Notes: a model not told the origin generated them from the sequence alone. Counted from the first letter of the stretch, positions 1 to 12,790 are shown. The stretch: 64,000 nucleotides of DNA from Camellia lanceoleosa (GCA_025200525.1 CM045762.1:108216682-108280681), one strand, 5' to 3'. Program-made: numbers and translations.

Positions 1-480
1 GCCTCAAGGAGCTTGTCGACCTCTACTCAAGAATGAGAGTGTTGCATTCCAGATGAAAGATGCTACCGCTTCCGCCAGAAGGTCGGAAATGAGGTTCAAT
101 GTCGAGGCGGTGGGTTATGAATGAGGGTCAATACTGCATGTCCGAAAGGGTCCAGCAAATACATCGTGGTGCTCGATCAGAGGGCAAGAAGGCTCGGCCT
201 TTGCTTGGGGGATAGTTGGTCACGATTTTGGCATTGCCGGGTTGGCTGGGTCGATGGGAACCTCAACGAGCCCTCCACAGCTCCCCTCTAACTAGCTCGC
301 CCTCATCTCTTTGACGCCAAGCCCTTCAATGATCATTGCCTCCTTCACTTGACTTCTTTGAGTGAGGCGACATAACATTCTCGCAATGGTTCCGCTTCTC
401 CTCAGATGTCCCCGAACGCTGGGCCCCGGAGGAGGCGAGTCCTCTGCTCGTTCACTTGTGGGTCTACTACGCTCAAAGGA
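1..480 (-). pseudogene. Start of reverse transcriptase of gypsy element H, broken
   Basis: About positions 170-5 on the minus strand encode a stretch like the start of plant Ty3/gypsy RT: LIEHHDVFAGPF, then, after a frameshift, ITHRLDIEPHFRP. The second matches the usual 'HRLN..P..RPV.QK.R' block upstream of the RT fingers. The segment from 480 to about 200 is the protease-RT spacer and shows no further recognisable motif. A stop codon follows within 30 codons and the RT core lies outside the window. In a working element this region would belong to the pol polyprotein, which copies genomic RNA into cDNA. It continues the gag-protease found at 4437-6462; E1 interrupts the two. Confidence 0.7.
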
Positions 481-3400
481 TTCAAATGTCACGGTTTAAT
501 CTTGAACCAAAGAGTCCAAATCCGCAAATCGCTTTTGAAAACATATTTTTTAAAAAGAAGTGCCAAACATGGACCTGGCTTTTGCGAGACACAGAGTCGC
601 CACCTAAATGTTTTTTTAATGGGAAATTTAGGAAACCCCGACTCGTGCCAAAGGCCACGCGTCCGCTATCACCAAAGTTGCCTCTCTAGAACTTGGGTAC
701 GATTGGGAAGGTCACTGCGGAGCATTTTCGCCGCCTGCCAAAGACCTACTTACTAACCATGATATCTGTTTGAAAAACATTGTGCGCTCTATTCCTAAGT
801 ATTAGCCTAGGTTACTATGTGATGCTCGCAAAGAAACAAGTATAGACCGAAGTCGCTTGAATTGGAACAAAAACATTTCATGTTTGTTTGTTTGAAAATG
901 GTTTGATGATGCTACCCGCAGTAGGCTAAGATGGATTTGCTACCCTTGGGCTTAGAAAAACATGATTTTGCCACTATCTAGTGGGCTTAAAACAAACAAA
1001 TAATGATTTGTTCCACTTCAAGTAACTCAACCTCCACCCACAGTATTCAAGGCGCTTATATCACATAAGCACATAGCCTCATGGTAAGCATGCTATTCAT
1101 GGCAACACTCACACGCATGCAAGGATGCTAAAGCATAAAACTCACCGAGTACTCCAAGCCAAAACAGAAACTCATAGAAATCCATGCATGATCCTAGATG
1201 CATGCATTGCCTAATGCAACACATGCAAAGATGCAAACTATAGCAAAGCTCGCTATTTTAAACATGGCATGTGATGATGCTACAACTAACACATATTCAA
1301 TTTGGAATTGAAATACAAATGCGCTAGTATGATGTGCGAGCCCTATGCAAAATAGATGAGTGATGCAAACATGCTATCATCAGATGCTAATTGAAATATG
1401 CCCTAATCTAACCATCATAAGGTGTAAATAAAAGGAAGAAAGACGGGGTTGAAGATATACATCACACTCACCCACACTTATTATAATTATACCAAGCAGA
1501 GGGTCCAAATAAATAAATAATAATACATTCCTAATAAAAGAATATTACAAATTCAAATAATACAGCCCAAATAATATACAAATTCCTAATTAATTAACAA
1601 ATTAACTAAGAAAGTCAGAATCGGCATGCAAGCCGTGGACCTTGATTCTCATGAATGATGTATGTTTGGCTTTGCACGGAAATCCACCGGGATTCCCAAT
1701 TAGCCTCGCTGCTAATGTTTTTGAAAAGCGCCAAGCCTCTAAGATCCGCCATTCTTGATTTTGCCGCAATAGAGAGCAGAAAGAGGCATAGCAATGTATT
1801 TCGCAATGTATGCATGCCTCGATCCTCATGCCACCAATCACGATCTCGATGCATGATGGCCGAGGAACCGAATTCGCACAACTCAATATAGAATGAATGC
1901 ATATGAACACTACAATAAAACCTAACTCCATCATCGATAACTGGAGTGTCGGACTTGGGAATCGAGACACGCCCGGCCACTCCAGTACGAACGCACTCGC
2001 TTTCGTGTCCGCTAACTCATCTTAACACGATGCAATATGCATGACATGCATGAAATGCAACTAAGATACAATCCTAACATACACAATGTTATGGAATGGC
2101 ATACACACTACACGAGGTAATACATAACCGAGCATACACAATGCTATGGATGAAATGGCATACGCAATGCAATAATGGGCTTACACCAACGTGAGAGAGC
2201 CTCAGCCACACCCACATAGGAGGCCATCAGATAAAAACAAGACAACACCGAATGCGTGCACGCAAACCCAGAACCCACCAGCACCAAATGCCACTCTAAT
2301 GAGACATGGAAAAGACATGGAATATGACATGAAAACATGCAAAAATTAGTAGCAAAATGAAGGGCAAGACAGCCCCGAAACGAGGCGTAATGACACCCGA
2401 TGCATAGAATCACTCCCGAAATGCAAAACTAGTTACATGAAATGGCTTACAGTTATACAAAGCATGCATAATTTGTACATGGAATGTGAAGAAAGAAGCT
2501 AGGAAGCCCCAAAAAAAGTATTTTTACAGTTTAAAGTATGGCCAAAAAGCAAGCACAAGTAGGGCTAAAATGGCATACAAAAATGGCTCCGCAAGGGAGG
2601 CAATGAAGCAAGTGGTAGATGAAAAGCCCAAACAGAAAATGACCCTTCTACAACACTGAAGAGGGACCAAAAATATGATGTTTTTCAGTATATGACAAGC
2701 CCCAAATCAGTATACAAACATGCTCAAAATGCAATGCAAGATCAAGGCCACGAGAGGGCAATAACATGAAGTACAAAAAGGATGTCTCAAACAGCCATGG
2801 ATCCTGATGAAAAATGTATATGGGGTCAAAATAGGATACTTTCAGTTCTGATCATGGTCAAAAACAGAGGCTTAATAAGCTAATAAATCATGCAAAAATG
2901 GGGACCAAAGAGGGGTACAATGGCAAGTAATACATGGAGGTCCCTGAACAGGTCGAGCCCTTCTTCAATGTTTAAGAGGGGCTCAAAATAGGCCTACTTA
3001 CAGTTTACATCAGGCTCCAAACAGATCACACATAAACTAAAAATACCATGCAAAAATAATGGCATAAAGAGGGCAATGAAGAAAGTGCCAAAAGAAGCTT
3101 CAAAATGTGATGAGTCCTTAATGAAACATGGAATATAGCTCAAAAAATGACCTTTTCAGTTTTGGTCGAGCTCAAAAGAGCAAGAAAGAGGGACTAAGAA
3201 ATAGACCAAAAAATGCAAGAAAAGGGAAAGTGAGGCTCACCCTTGAAGACCAACCCTTAGCAACCTCTTGGACCAAGTTTGGGTGCTCCTTGCCTCTGGA
3301 AAACAGCTTCAAGCTGCTGGAATGGAATGAGGTGGAGTGGTGTTAGGGCTTGTAGGGAAAAGGGTGTAGGAACTTAAGGGTTTTTGAGAGTTGAAGTGTA

Positions 3401-4436
3401 GAAGGAGAGAGATAGAATACAAGAGGCTCAAAGCATTTTTTCTAACCCTCAAAACCAGACCTGGGGCTGCTGTTATATAGGCAAAATGGGTGAAAAAAGG
3501 GGGGGGGGAAAATGGAGGGAAAACAAGCCAAGTTTTCCCCCAAAATGGCCAAACCCTCAGACGTGGGTGAAGTGTAAAACAAAATTCACTTCTAGGACAC
3601 ACTTGGGAAGGGGGGCATGGTGGCTAGTTTAAAGGGCAAAAATTCATTTCACTAAATAGGTGGCCGCCAGCTACTTTCAGGACAAGAAAAGTGGCCTATC
3701 GAGAAGAAAGGTGGCCGGTGGGTGATTGGGGGGTCCAATGGTGGCCATTCAAGTGTCCAAATTGAAGCCCCGGAAGTTATCTTTCCAATGGCGCAAACAT
3801 TGCATCAAAATTCTCCGTGGAAAAGTTATGCCCTTCCGTGAAGCCGCGAGATTTTGGTTCAACCAGGTGATGCCTTACTTCAATCAACGATATTTCCTCT
3901 GTCCGGAATTGAATTTAGGAGATTCTTGAGTGCAAAATGAAGCCCCGGGAGTAAGCTTGCCAACGATGGTGGCCTCGTAGCTTGATTCCAAGTATACGAA
4001 CGAATAGGCCCGATTCGGCGAGGGTCGTTCGACTTTTCGATTTCGGTTCATGCCCATTTTCTCCCCAATTCGATTTCTTCCCTTTCTCCTCTTTTCATCA
4101 ACTCCAAACCCCTAAGTAAGGTGTTTTGAAATATTTTTCAAAGATTTCATCTCTCTTTCATTCGCTTCCACTTTGTCCTTGCTTGGTTTATCTAAAAGCG
4201 ACGCTTAACAAAATGATAGCATCGAACATCGCAGAAACTTTATTTTCAAAAATGTTTTGAAAGAGAGGGTTTTAAGTCTAAAATCTCTTGATCGAGATTT
4301 TTTGGTTCTGAACAGGGTATGAAGTTGAGATTTGACTCTCTTGTCAAGAAATTGCACCTTTTCCCGCACAACTTTCCACCATGTAAACCATCACGCTGCC
4401 TAAGTCTTATGGACGGTCAAAAATGGGGTGTCTACA
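481..4436 (-). mobile_element. LTR-like non-coding element E1 (~3.95 kb), inserted in gypsy H
   Basis: The sequence has no convincing coding region and matches 35356-39494 (E2) in order along most of its length: the block near 540-720, the CATGGCAAGCATGCTA-type AT-rich block near 1080-1150, the two 'gaagcccc' blocks near 3763 and 3938, and the shared right end (GGGGTGTCTACA). On the minus strand it starts TGTAGACACCCC, a common start for LTRs of large plant gypsy elements. It splits the H pol region between protease and RT, so it arrived after H. It is most likely a solo LTR, but I could not find a matching TSD: the right flank is CTCCC and nothing at the left agrees. The left edge is uncertain by about 10 bases. 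Confidence 0.65.
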
Positions 4437-4990
4437 CTCCCCTCACTATTTTGACCCCTAGATCGGTGGAAAACTTAATGGCAAGGTGGTAAGTTGATGT
4501 GATAGCTTGAAAAGCATTTAGGGCAAGAAGTGCCAAGGATGATGTTGTAGGGAGGGAGGCAATGACAACAAGGAAGGTAAGCAACTTTGTGGTTCATGGG
4601 TACTCGGCCGATCATGATAGGAAGATCGATGGAGCCGATGGAGGTCACCAATACCAAGGAAATCGACAAAGGGGTTTGGAGAGAGACAGACTTTCCTTCC
4701 CAATCTTGAGCCGGGCGAAGCTGATAGAAGATGATGTTCAAGAATCGCTGCTTGTCGGCGAGAACTCGTCGACCTTAGAAGGAGAGGAGGCGAGATGACA
4801 AGAGGGTCATCATGAGGGTAACGGATGCCCGAGCACCCACGCCCGTGAAGGTGATAGGCTCATCACTACGGCTGCTTTGGAGGGTCGGCCCACCGTGGCA
4901 ATCATGGTTCGAGCTCGCCTTATCTTTTCGAAGTTCGCTTCGAGCCGAAAGCGAGATGGTCCTCGCATACAAGGCCGCCGAATGATTTCT
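4437..4990 (-). pseudogene. Aspartic protease region of gypsy element H, frameshifted
   Basis: Minus-strand translations give, across several frames, GIRYPHDDPLVIS, then GSIDLPIMIGRVP, then PPYNIILG. These occur in this order in plant Ty3/gypsy protease-linker regions, where a DNGSS active site would lie between the first two. The active-site motif itself cannot be read here, probably because of indels near 4700-4790. In a working element the protease cleaves the Gag-Pol polyprotein. The region is continuous with gag on its right and is cut on its left by E1. Confidence 0.65.
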
Positions 4991-6462
4991 TTGATTTCTC
5001 CAACAAAGAGCGTGGTTACCTTGTGCCCGAGGCCAGTGCGAGGGCGATCATGGCCTTGGTTGGGTTGGGTTGGTCAGGGTGCGCCGCAGGTTGTTTCTTG
5101 GGCTCACCTTTGCCTCATTGAGGCGTGTGTCTGTGGAACTGCTAAGTCATCCTCGACGATTAAAGTCTCGACTGATCCTTGAGGTTAACACACTTCGTCA
5201 GGTGTTATGGCCGTGGTCCCGTGAAACGCAATATTTGACCGGTCTTCCTGGCTGAAAGGGTTCATATGGTCGGGGCCATTTGAGGGTAGTCCGCCGATCA
5301 ATTGGAGGACTTGTTCCATGGGAGAGTTTAGGGGTGTACCGCCGAACTGACCGGGTGGTCGGACTTGGGCCGATCGACCGGCTTCGGGGCTCTGGCCGCT
5401 GTATCGAGACGCTTGGTTATTGTAGGGTATTTCGTGTCTAGATCTTTCCTCTTCTCTCTGGGGTCGGGTTTTTGGTGATAGGATCTTGCTAAGCTGTTAG
5501 GGAATCTTTAACATTCATGTATTTTGGGCTTTGGATAAGAGGGCCGCCATGGAGGTCGGGGGTTTTAGAGAGGGAGAAAAGAAAATCCGACGCACCGCAG
5601 ACCGCCATGAAAACTGTGAGTGATGACCTTGTCATCATTTTCCGCCACTGCAAGGCTTCGGTGTTAAGCGGTAACGAACTCAGAGCGACTCCCCTCGCTT
5701 GACGGATATTGAGGAGTTGGGTTGTTGGACGCCGCGCTTAGGCTCCAATAAAATGGCCGAGAAGGAGTCACCGAGATGCCTGAAAGTGGAGATGGTTCCC
5801 GTAATCGATTAAACCACACCGTAGCCGACCTCTTCAAAGGTAACGGGAAAGCTTTACACATGATCTCATCAGGAATGCATGGAGGATCATGAGGGTTCAG
5901 AGGTCTCCTGATGGTCGATTGGTTCCGCCAGACGTCAAAAGAGTCGATGGTGGGCATTTTGAACTTGGGGAGTAGAGGTTTGTCCCGGATGGAGCCAACA
6001 AATAGTGAGTTTGCTGTGGTAGAGGGTTTATGCTGGATGTTCTGCATGACCCCTTGGAGTTGGAGCTTCATGGCTCAGAGTTGGGCATCCCAGAGAGGGA
6101 TGTTATCACCACTGGAAGGCAAAGGGGTTGACGCCATCGCTTCTTCGTGGGTCAGTGCCGACCGATGGATGCTGGGCCCCGGTGGTGGATTTATATTGGC
6201 GGAGGAGGTTGCAAGCCTTCCAAGTTGGGTGGATAGGTCACAGGATAGTATGGCTTGGGGCTCGCTTGGTTGGGCGTAATATCTCGAGGTGGTGGAGGAT
6301 AGAAGGTTTTTTGGAGTAGAGCATTTATCGTGGCTTGGTTTTGCTCGCCATGCAAGCACGTCATGGTAAGCTCGATGAAATCGTGGTGGGTTGTTAGGAT
6401 TGGGGGTTGGCTTGGTGGTCGGCAAAGATTTTGGTGAGAAGCCATGGATCTAGTCGTGACCA
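4991..6462 (-). pseudogene. gag of gypsy element H, broken
   Basis: The minus-strand start at 6462 reads MVTTRSMASHQN, a typical opening for this group of plant gypsy gag proteins. A proline-rich N-terminal part follows (6460-6075). The retrotransposon gag core lies at 6000-5510: LPKFKMPTIDSFDV, then MCKAFPLPLKRSATVWFN, then, in other frames, RLNTEAL and SPKYMNVKDS. Gag forms the virus-like particle that packages element RNA. At least three frame changes and several stops separate these blocks, so no full protein can be made. No CCHC zinc knuckle was recognised. The end of gag is set by the start of the protease-like block. Confidence 0.75.
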
Positions 6463-6561
6463 TACACTTTGATGGGTAGCAAAAAGGGTTATTGGAACCG
6501 GTCTCATGACAAAGGAACACAACTGCATGAGGAGCAAAGCTTTCCCACGATTTGCCGCTTA

Positions 6562-6880
6562 ATCGATGATATAGTTATGATATAACGTTCCAGATGGAAT
6601 GGGCTGATTGGTCCACGCTTTCAACCCAGATCTATACGCTTAGCCCACCAAGGAACTCAAGACAAGAGTTCAACGGAACCAGAGTCCCCAAATTTTATCG
6701 TGAAGACCTTTGTCCAACGGCGGCCTACTACATCGCCGGGCTCTCAGAGCGAGCAACCGATGATACAGCTTATGATATAATCTGGTTCCAGATGAATGGG
6801 TCGACCGTCCACGCTTTCTCCAACCGGTATTCATACGCTTAGCTCACTGAACTCCGCACAAGAGTTCAACGGGAAACGGG
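6562..6880. repeat. Diverged direct repeat in the leader of gypsy H
   Basis: Two copies of about 125 bases, offset by about 196 bases, start near 6562 and 6759. Both carry TATGATATAA, a GGTTCCAGATG-like stretch, TCCACGCTTTC, ATACGCTTAGC and AAGAGTTCAACGG in the same order. The copies lie between the gag start and the presumed LTR, so one may belong to the LTR and the other to the leader, or the leader may have been tandemly duplicated. Confidence 0.65.
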
Positions 6881-6889
6881 AAGTCCCCC

Positions 6890-7339
6890 AGCGAACCCTT
6901 CGACGAGCAAGTTAGAGAAAGAAAATGGTGTATGTAGATAGATTAGAGATAGAAAAGTTTAACCTTTTTCTTGTCTTCAACATTTGCTTATATCCTTTGG
7001 TAATTATTTCGTTGTCCCTTCCGATCTGTCACCATGGCCAAAAGTCTATGCTGTAGCTTACCTTGTTCAAGGTGAGGTGCATTCCGACGGAGAGGTGTCA
7101 TAATAAATGCAAATGAGGGTTACATTAATGGCGATGTGCAGTGGCAATAACTTTGCAGATCTTTGTCTGCTAATGTGGCTTGCCCTTTACCTGCCGTGTG
7201 TCTGAATATCATTGGTCCTTCATGCCATGTTGACTTCCAGATGGTGCTGGGCCTTATCACTGTTATATATTGGGCCCTAAGTGGTGGGCTTGAGTTGTTC
7301 ATGGTGAGTCAGAGCCTTTATGGGCCTACCCATGTCACA
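6890..7339 (-). repeat. Probable 5' LTR of gypsy H (approximate)
   Basis: On the minus strand the block begins TGTGACATGGG at 7339 and contains a TATA-like GGATATAAGC near 6995, followed by a CT-rich transcript-leader-like stretch. This fits an LTR with a promoter upstream of gag. The inner edge and PBS could not be located, and no second LTR is present for comparison, so the extent is an estimate. Confidence 0.4.
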
Positions 7340-7971
7340 AAATGATGAAACTCATAAGACTAATATTTAATAACACATAAAAATAAACAACAATTTAGTA
7401 TATTTGTCAATAAAATAAAATTTTACTAATAAAATTAAAGGAAAAAAAAAAGCCCAATTTAGTACGAACGCAACCATTATAGGCACCTACATCTAGAAAC
7501 CCATTTATGTAATTGCATGTAAAATGACAATAGGATCCAACCTAAAAGTGATGTCATTTAATATGTAGTCGAGCTTGAGGGCATAATTAGAAATAAAAAT
7601 TGAGCTCAATAATTGAAAGGAGCTACTACATGCCCCACACAATTACTTTAGACTCTCACTTTTTTTTAGTTATAATTTATCCAATAGCGTAATTCCATTT
7701 TACATCCATTCCTAACCTCTCAATTGCACACCTAACCTTAACCTTAACCTTTTCTACTACAAACTCCAACCACTAGCAGAACACTAGCCTTTCCCTCCCT
7801 GCTAAGTCCACCGCTACCACCCTATTTCTCAGAACTACCTCACCCTTTCCCCCTTACACAACCCTCCCTATTTCACTTGAGCATTTTCAATCACCCTTAG
7901 CCCTAGCTAGTTCTCCTCTTTAGCCCCGCCTCCCCATCTCCCTCACCCCATTCCACTTAAGCCTTTTCAAA
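7340..7971. other. AT-rich then C-rich spacer, no gene seen
   Basis: No coding similarity is visible. From about 7640 to 7970 the plus strand is strongly C/T-rich, with CTAACCTTAACC-like stretches near 7730. No terminal repeats were recognised. Confidence 0.5.
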
Positions 7972-8523
7972 TAGGGGTAGACATCGATCGTTAGGCCAAG
8001 ACACCGCTTGGCCCAACCCTATTTTTTAAGGCTTGAAAAGGTTATTTTAGATCATAAGGTTGGGTTTCAATATTTTTAGCCCAAATATTAATCTGGATGG
8101 GTTTGTGATTTATACTTTCAACCCAAACTAGTCTGGCCCTCTATTAAATTAATTAATTAATAATTTATTTATAATACATTAAAATATATATATATATATA
8201 TTTGTTGGGATTTAAACTTTATTTTTGTTGATTTTATTGAAACTCACATTTGTAGTGATGTGTGATTGACTTTATTTAAGAAATCTTTCCATTTATTCAA
8301 TTTATAATGATATATTTATTTAGGAAATATAATGTGTAATTAAATTTAATTATGAAATGTTTTAATTTTTTTTAAAACATATAGCCCGATGGGTGAGTTT
8401 GTGATTTATAATTATTTTTTGGACTGAGCTTGGGCAAATATAGAGGCTCGATGTTAAGGCTGCCAAGTTTGACGGACACAAAGTCCCTTATTATGTAGTG
8501 TCGGCCCAACCCGAACACCCCTA
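7972..8523. mobile_element. hAT-type MITE with 8-bp target duplication
   Basis: The element begins TAGGGGTAGAC and ends GAACACCCCTA, short imperfect inverted termini. It is flanked by TTTTCAAA (7964-7971) and TTTTCAAC (8524-8531), an 8-bp duplication with one mismatch, as expected for hAT transposition. The interior has GGCCCAACCC / GGGTTTGTGATTTATA motifs, the latter occurring twice (about 8099 and 8393), and a (TA)n run near 8187. It has no coding capacity, so it is non-autonomous. Confidence 0.75.
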
Positions 8524-9490
8524 TTTTCAACCAATCCCTTACACTTTACCAATTCGTCCTCTCTCTATTTTATTCATAAAGTGAAATTTTCTCTCTTGTG
8601 AATGTAAGCAATTTAATAATGATGTAAATCAGATGTGATTATTTTTTCTTTGTGTATGCATGAGTGTGGTTCTGCTCAGATTGTAGGATATAAAATAAAT
8701 CCCAACAAGTGATATCAAACAAAGGTTGTTAATCTATGGTGTGGTTGACAAAGGCATGACCAGAGCATTGAGCTTACTGATGTGGAGAAAAATTTAAAAA
8801 GGTCTGATTGAAGACTGAGCAGACTAAAAATTATTTATTTATTTATTTATTTTCATGTGTTTTGATGGATGTTAATCTTGATGCAAGTAATAGAAAGTTG
8901 TTGGTTCTGCTTTCTTTGTCTTCAAGGTCCATTGGGAATTCTTTTTCAATTTGTGTTCATGTGGCTAGCAAAGGATTTGAGGTGCAATCTAGTATAGCAC
9001 AAATGTGAAATCAATCTGTTCATATTTTCCTGCTACATCGGTATGTGTAATGGAAAATTGAAGGCAAAGGTGGTCTCTAAGGTTTTCAAGTGTTGTGGTT
9101 TCATCGATACGATCTAAAATTTCATATTCTTAGCAGCTTTAAAGAGATTGATAGATTCAGTAGTAATCGAGCTTGATCATAGGTAATCAAGGGTGATCTA
9201 GGAGTAATATGATTTAATCAACAAGGAAGTTCAGCCATCGTACGGTCAATCAGATGGTGTATTTGTTTTTCCTCGGTTGGTCATCCTGCGGCAACATGTC
9301 AAGGCACGTAGAGTATGTGATGCCAAGAGGGAAGTTACTGTCAAGAATTAGATGAGTAGTACTAGTTATGGGTGAAAAGTGGTGAGTCACAGTTGTAACG
9401 TTATTTGGTGGCCACTAAGAGAAAGACAACAAATTGTTGGATGTTTATAGAAGAAAGCTTCGAATATAAAAATTGAGATAGTTTAATGAC
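8524..9490. other. Non-coding spacer with a decayed PBS-like site
   Basis: Near 8701-8725 the sequence CCCAACAAGTGATATCAAAC resembles an LTR end (CCCAACA) followed by a mutated initiator-Met PBS (TGGTATCAGAGC). It may be the relic of an old LTR element. No matching second LTR or gag was found. The same non-coding sequence seems to resume at 17813 on the far side of gypsy J. Small open frames here show no family resemblance. Confidence 0.35.
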
Positions 9491-9495
9491 AAGAA

Positions 9496-11052
9496 TGTAA
9501 TGCCCCCAAATTATTTAAATTAAAACATTACTCATAACATGATTAACTCTATTTCATTCATCATCAATTAACACCATTAATCCAACACCCCCTTTCTCAT
9601 TGAACTACAATCTCAAAAATACAAGTTTCATGTTGCTTTTAGTTACATCAACATTAGCATAATTCAAGAAGTTAGAAGAGATGATTCCAAAAATGCCCTA
9701 TTGGCTCACAAATATCAAGGCCACTTGTTACAACAAAATGGACTCTGTGGTCCAAAGCACATATGCTCTGAGCTTCCACAAAATACATCCATGAGCTGTG
9801 CTTCAATAAACACAAAAATTTCTACCTTTTTTCACTAGGTAGTGGCACATCACCAAGTCCTAAAATGTTAGATAGAATGAGTTATATGCCTAGTAGAAAA
9901 TACATTTTACAAAGCATATAAACATTTGATTTAATTATGCATAACCCAAATTTATTAGTCCACAACTCTTATTCTCAAAATTTCACATGGCTATGTATAT
10001 ATGAATATATATATATAAGCATATAATTCATTCCAAACGCTTCAGATTTTCGATTCTCATACGAATGGACCGTAAGCACCTTACACTTTCCACATTTATC
10101 GCTCTCACACGATCGAGATGTGACACCTTAAACATTTCCCATTTTATTGGCTTCACGATCTAAAAGCATGTGGGCACCTATTTTTTCCATGCAGTACCAC
10201 ATACATCACACAACTTATCATTTCAACAAATTCCTAAATCCATTTCATCACAAGATATTCCATTACATTCACATAACATCCATTATTTCCAATTGTCTTC
10301 CCTAAACCACAAACAAAAGTTGGTTTCTTGTAAAAGTTTAGGCTTTTCTCCACGCTCATTATAAATCCATGAATCATAAGGTAAATGCTTGTTCTATTAA
10401 GAAAATATTTATGCATCACAATTTATTGAAGCAAAACCCCCTTTTTCTTTTTTTCTTGTTTTTTGGTCCAGTTTATACCCATTCAATCACTTCATCTATC
10501 TCATACGTTGAAAATCACCACATAATCAAGTCAAAATATAGATATACAAGGTTAAAAGTATGCCTACCTCAAAGATGAATGTGAAATGATGAAGACCCAA
10601 CGAGGATACCACGAAGAATTCGCGATCCAATCGGTTCAAAGTATTGTTTCAACTTGCTTTTACACTTTTAATAAAGAAACTAGGATGGATTCTTGATGTG
10701 TAGATGAAATCTAGGTTTTGATGCTAGGTTTTTAGAATGGAGGAGGAGAAGAAAAAGATGGAAAAGTGGAAGAAATGAGTCAAAAAGTGAGTTTTAAAAT
10801 ATCCCACCCCAAACAGCATTATTCAAGAAATATTGCATCGCTTGAGCGATGAAGAGATTTCTTAACATACCGCTTGAGTGGTAAATAGAATATCCCCAAG
10901 TTTTGTGTGTCTATAGTGAAATTACTAGAATCCTCACATCTTCATTTCGAGCGATCTCGCCAAAGAAACAGCAAGATATTAAGAGCTTCGAATAATCGCT
11001 ATGAGACCACTTGACTACTCGAGCGCCTCCCGTAATATAATATTGTAATATT
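9496..11052 (-). repeat. 3' LTR of gypsy J
   Basis: It matches 16309-17807 along nearly its whole length. Both open with TGTAATGC.CCCAAATTATTT on the plus strand, share a poly-T-rich block near 10440/17210, and share the 'gaaattactagaa' block near 10915/17692. The terminal ~100 bases at the inner (right) end are poorly conserved, so that boundary is approximate. It contains CGCTTGAGCG-type motifs also seen in element G. Confidence 0.85.
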
Positions 11053-11075
11053 CCTCTCCCTCCCTCCGCCTCCCT
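11053..11075 (-). other. Polypurine tract of gypsy J
   Basis: The plus strand reads CCTCTCCCTCCCTCCGCCTCCC, a purine run on the minus strand directly before the 3' LTR. This is where plus-strand DNA synthesis is primed in LTR elements. Confidence 0.7.
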
Positions 11076-11089
11076 TAAGGAATTTCGGT

Positions 11090-12790
11090 CCCAAAATTTT
11101 TCGGATTCTTACCAACAACAAATCTCGACAACCCAAATAAGCCAAACACCATACTAACAATAACCATAACAATCAAGACCTCATCAATTAGGAACAAAAT
11201 CAACCCACAATTTGAATGAAGACATAAAAGTCTAAAAGATGAAGAATATATTATTTTCTAATTACTTTTCCATATGTCAAAATTCATAGTCTTAAAGAGA
11301 ATAACAAATTAATAAATTACACATCATTAAACCAACTGTTACTTCTCAAGGACGCTATTTCGCTCCAAGTAGCCTCTTCTACTCAATAATGATGCCACAA
11401 CACTTTAACTAAAGGAATGGTTTTGTCCTCAAAACTTGCTCTTGGGAGTCTAAGATTTTCACGTGTCTTTCCTCATATGAGGCATTCTTGTCCACCTCCA
11501 ATCTAACACATGATAATGATCGGGTTCATACTTACTTGAGTATAGAAAGATGGAATACATCATGTACCGCTTAAAGTTATGGTGGTAATACAAGGTGATA
11601 GCCCACTTCTTCCACATATTCTAGAATATCAAAAAACCAATGAATCTAGGTGACAATTTCCTATTTCTACCAAATCTCATCAACCCTTGGTGATATTTTC
11701 AAAACAGATGGTCACCAATTTCAAAGATATAGGTCTTCTTTCTCCGATCTCGCATAACTCTTCATAGGCTTTGAGTCGAATCAACCTTTTTCAGATGAGA
11801 ACCACATTCTCTCAGGTCTCACTTAACTAACTTGAGTCCAAGCATAGGTGAGCCACCCACCTACCCAACACACTAGTGATCTACACTGACGCCTATGCAG
11901 GGCTTCAAAGCCACCATCCCTATTAATTAGCTTAATAACTATTATTGTAGGCAAACTCGCTAGAGGCAAATGCTTCTCCCAAGAACCCTTGAAGTCTAAT
12001 ACACAAGCTTTTAACAGGTCTTCTAGAATTTGGATAGTGCACTTGACTACCTATCGCTTGAGGGTGATAAGCGGTGCTAAAATTTAATTACATCCATAAC
12101 ACTCAGAAGCTCTACCGTGAGCTAAGCGGTGAAACAAGGATCTCTATATAAGACAATACTCACTAGAACCCCGTGAAGCTGCATAATCTCTTTAACATAA
12201 AGCTCTACTAAGTAATCAATCGAATCCTCATACACATAGCAAGAAATGACCCGACTTAGTTAGTCGATCCACAACCACCCAAACCGCTGCCATTTCTTTT
12301 CTATGTTCTAGGAAGACCTCGATACAGTCCATAGTGATGTGCTCCCACTTCTACTCACTATTTGCAGGGTTGCAACAACCCAATTGGGTTGTGTTCTACT
12401 TTTTACTTGTTGACAAAGTTAGATGTTTAGATACAAATAAGGCTACATCTCATTTTATACCCTCAATCAAATTGACGATCGAGGTCGTGGTACATTTTGT
12501 GCCTCTTGGATGCACCACAAGGCGATAATGGTGGTATTCTTGAAGCACATCATCTCTACAAGATTCTACCACGTAAAGGCTTCACGCACTCAAACACTTA
12601 GATCGTAATGCACTTCCAAACCCTTTTCCTCCTTCCATTTGGAGATTTTCTCTCGATTGCTTCCACTTCCAGATCATGTCGCAGCTCTACAACTCATGTG
12701 ACCAGTAGGCCGTAAGGATCAGAATAATGTGGCATGCTCAGAGACTCACCAAGATACAAGTCAAATTCACCAATGTCACCCAACATGTCT
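11090..12790 (-). pseudogene. Integrase and C-terminal tail of gypsy J, broken
   Basis: Near 12350-12240 the minus strand encodes WKWEHITMDCIEVF followed by WVVVDRLTKSGHF, the integrase core block of plant gypsy elements containing the first catalytic aspartate. Around 12170-12130 comes a degraded RDP.F block. Further left only fragments are readable, down to a GPKFLKGG-like stretch near 11085 before the polypurine tract. Integrase inserts the cDNA into chromosomes. Multiple stops, for example after the HFL block, abolish function. I could not confirm a chromodomain. Confidence 0.75.

Larger units (their letters stand above)
1..7339 (-). mobile_element. Ty3/gypsy LTR retrotransposon H (partial, runs off the left edge)
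   Basis: Reading the minus strand from right to left gives an LTR-like block ending near 7339, a leader, a gag opening with MVTTRSM at 6462, a gag core, a protease with an NIILG motif and, beyond an inserted LTR-like sequence, the N-terminal end of RT (ITHRLDIEPHFRP) at the left edge. This is the Ty3/gypsy gene order. The reading frame is broken by many stops and frameshifts, so the copy is dead. E1 sits between protease and RT. The rest of pol and the second LTR lie outside the window. The right boundary is placed where the minus strand reads TGTGACATGGG. No TSD can be tested because the other end is missing. Confidence 0.8.

Noticed and set aside
1602..1980. Two overlapping ~120-codon open frames on the minus strand in E1
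   Set aside because: No protein family features, and the E2 counterpart is not open.
3309..3602. 97-codon open frame on the minus strand in E1
   Set aside because: Low-complexity, Pro/Phe-rich, not preserved in E2.
8203..8707. A TGTTGGG...CCCAACA pair that could be an LTR ending at a PBS-like site
   Set aside because: TGTTGGG lies inside the hAT-type MITE defined by its own TSD, and no second copy of the supposed LTR was found.
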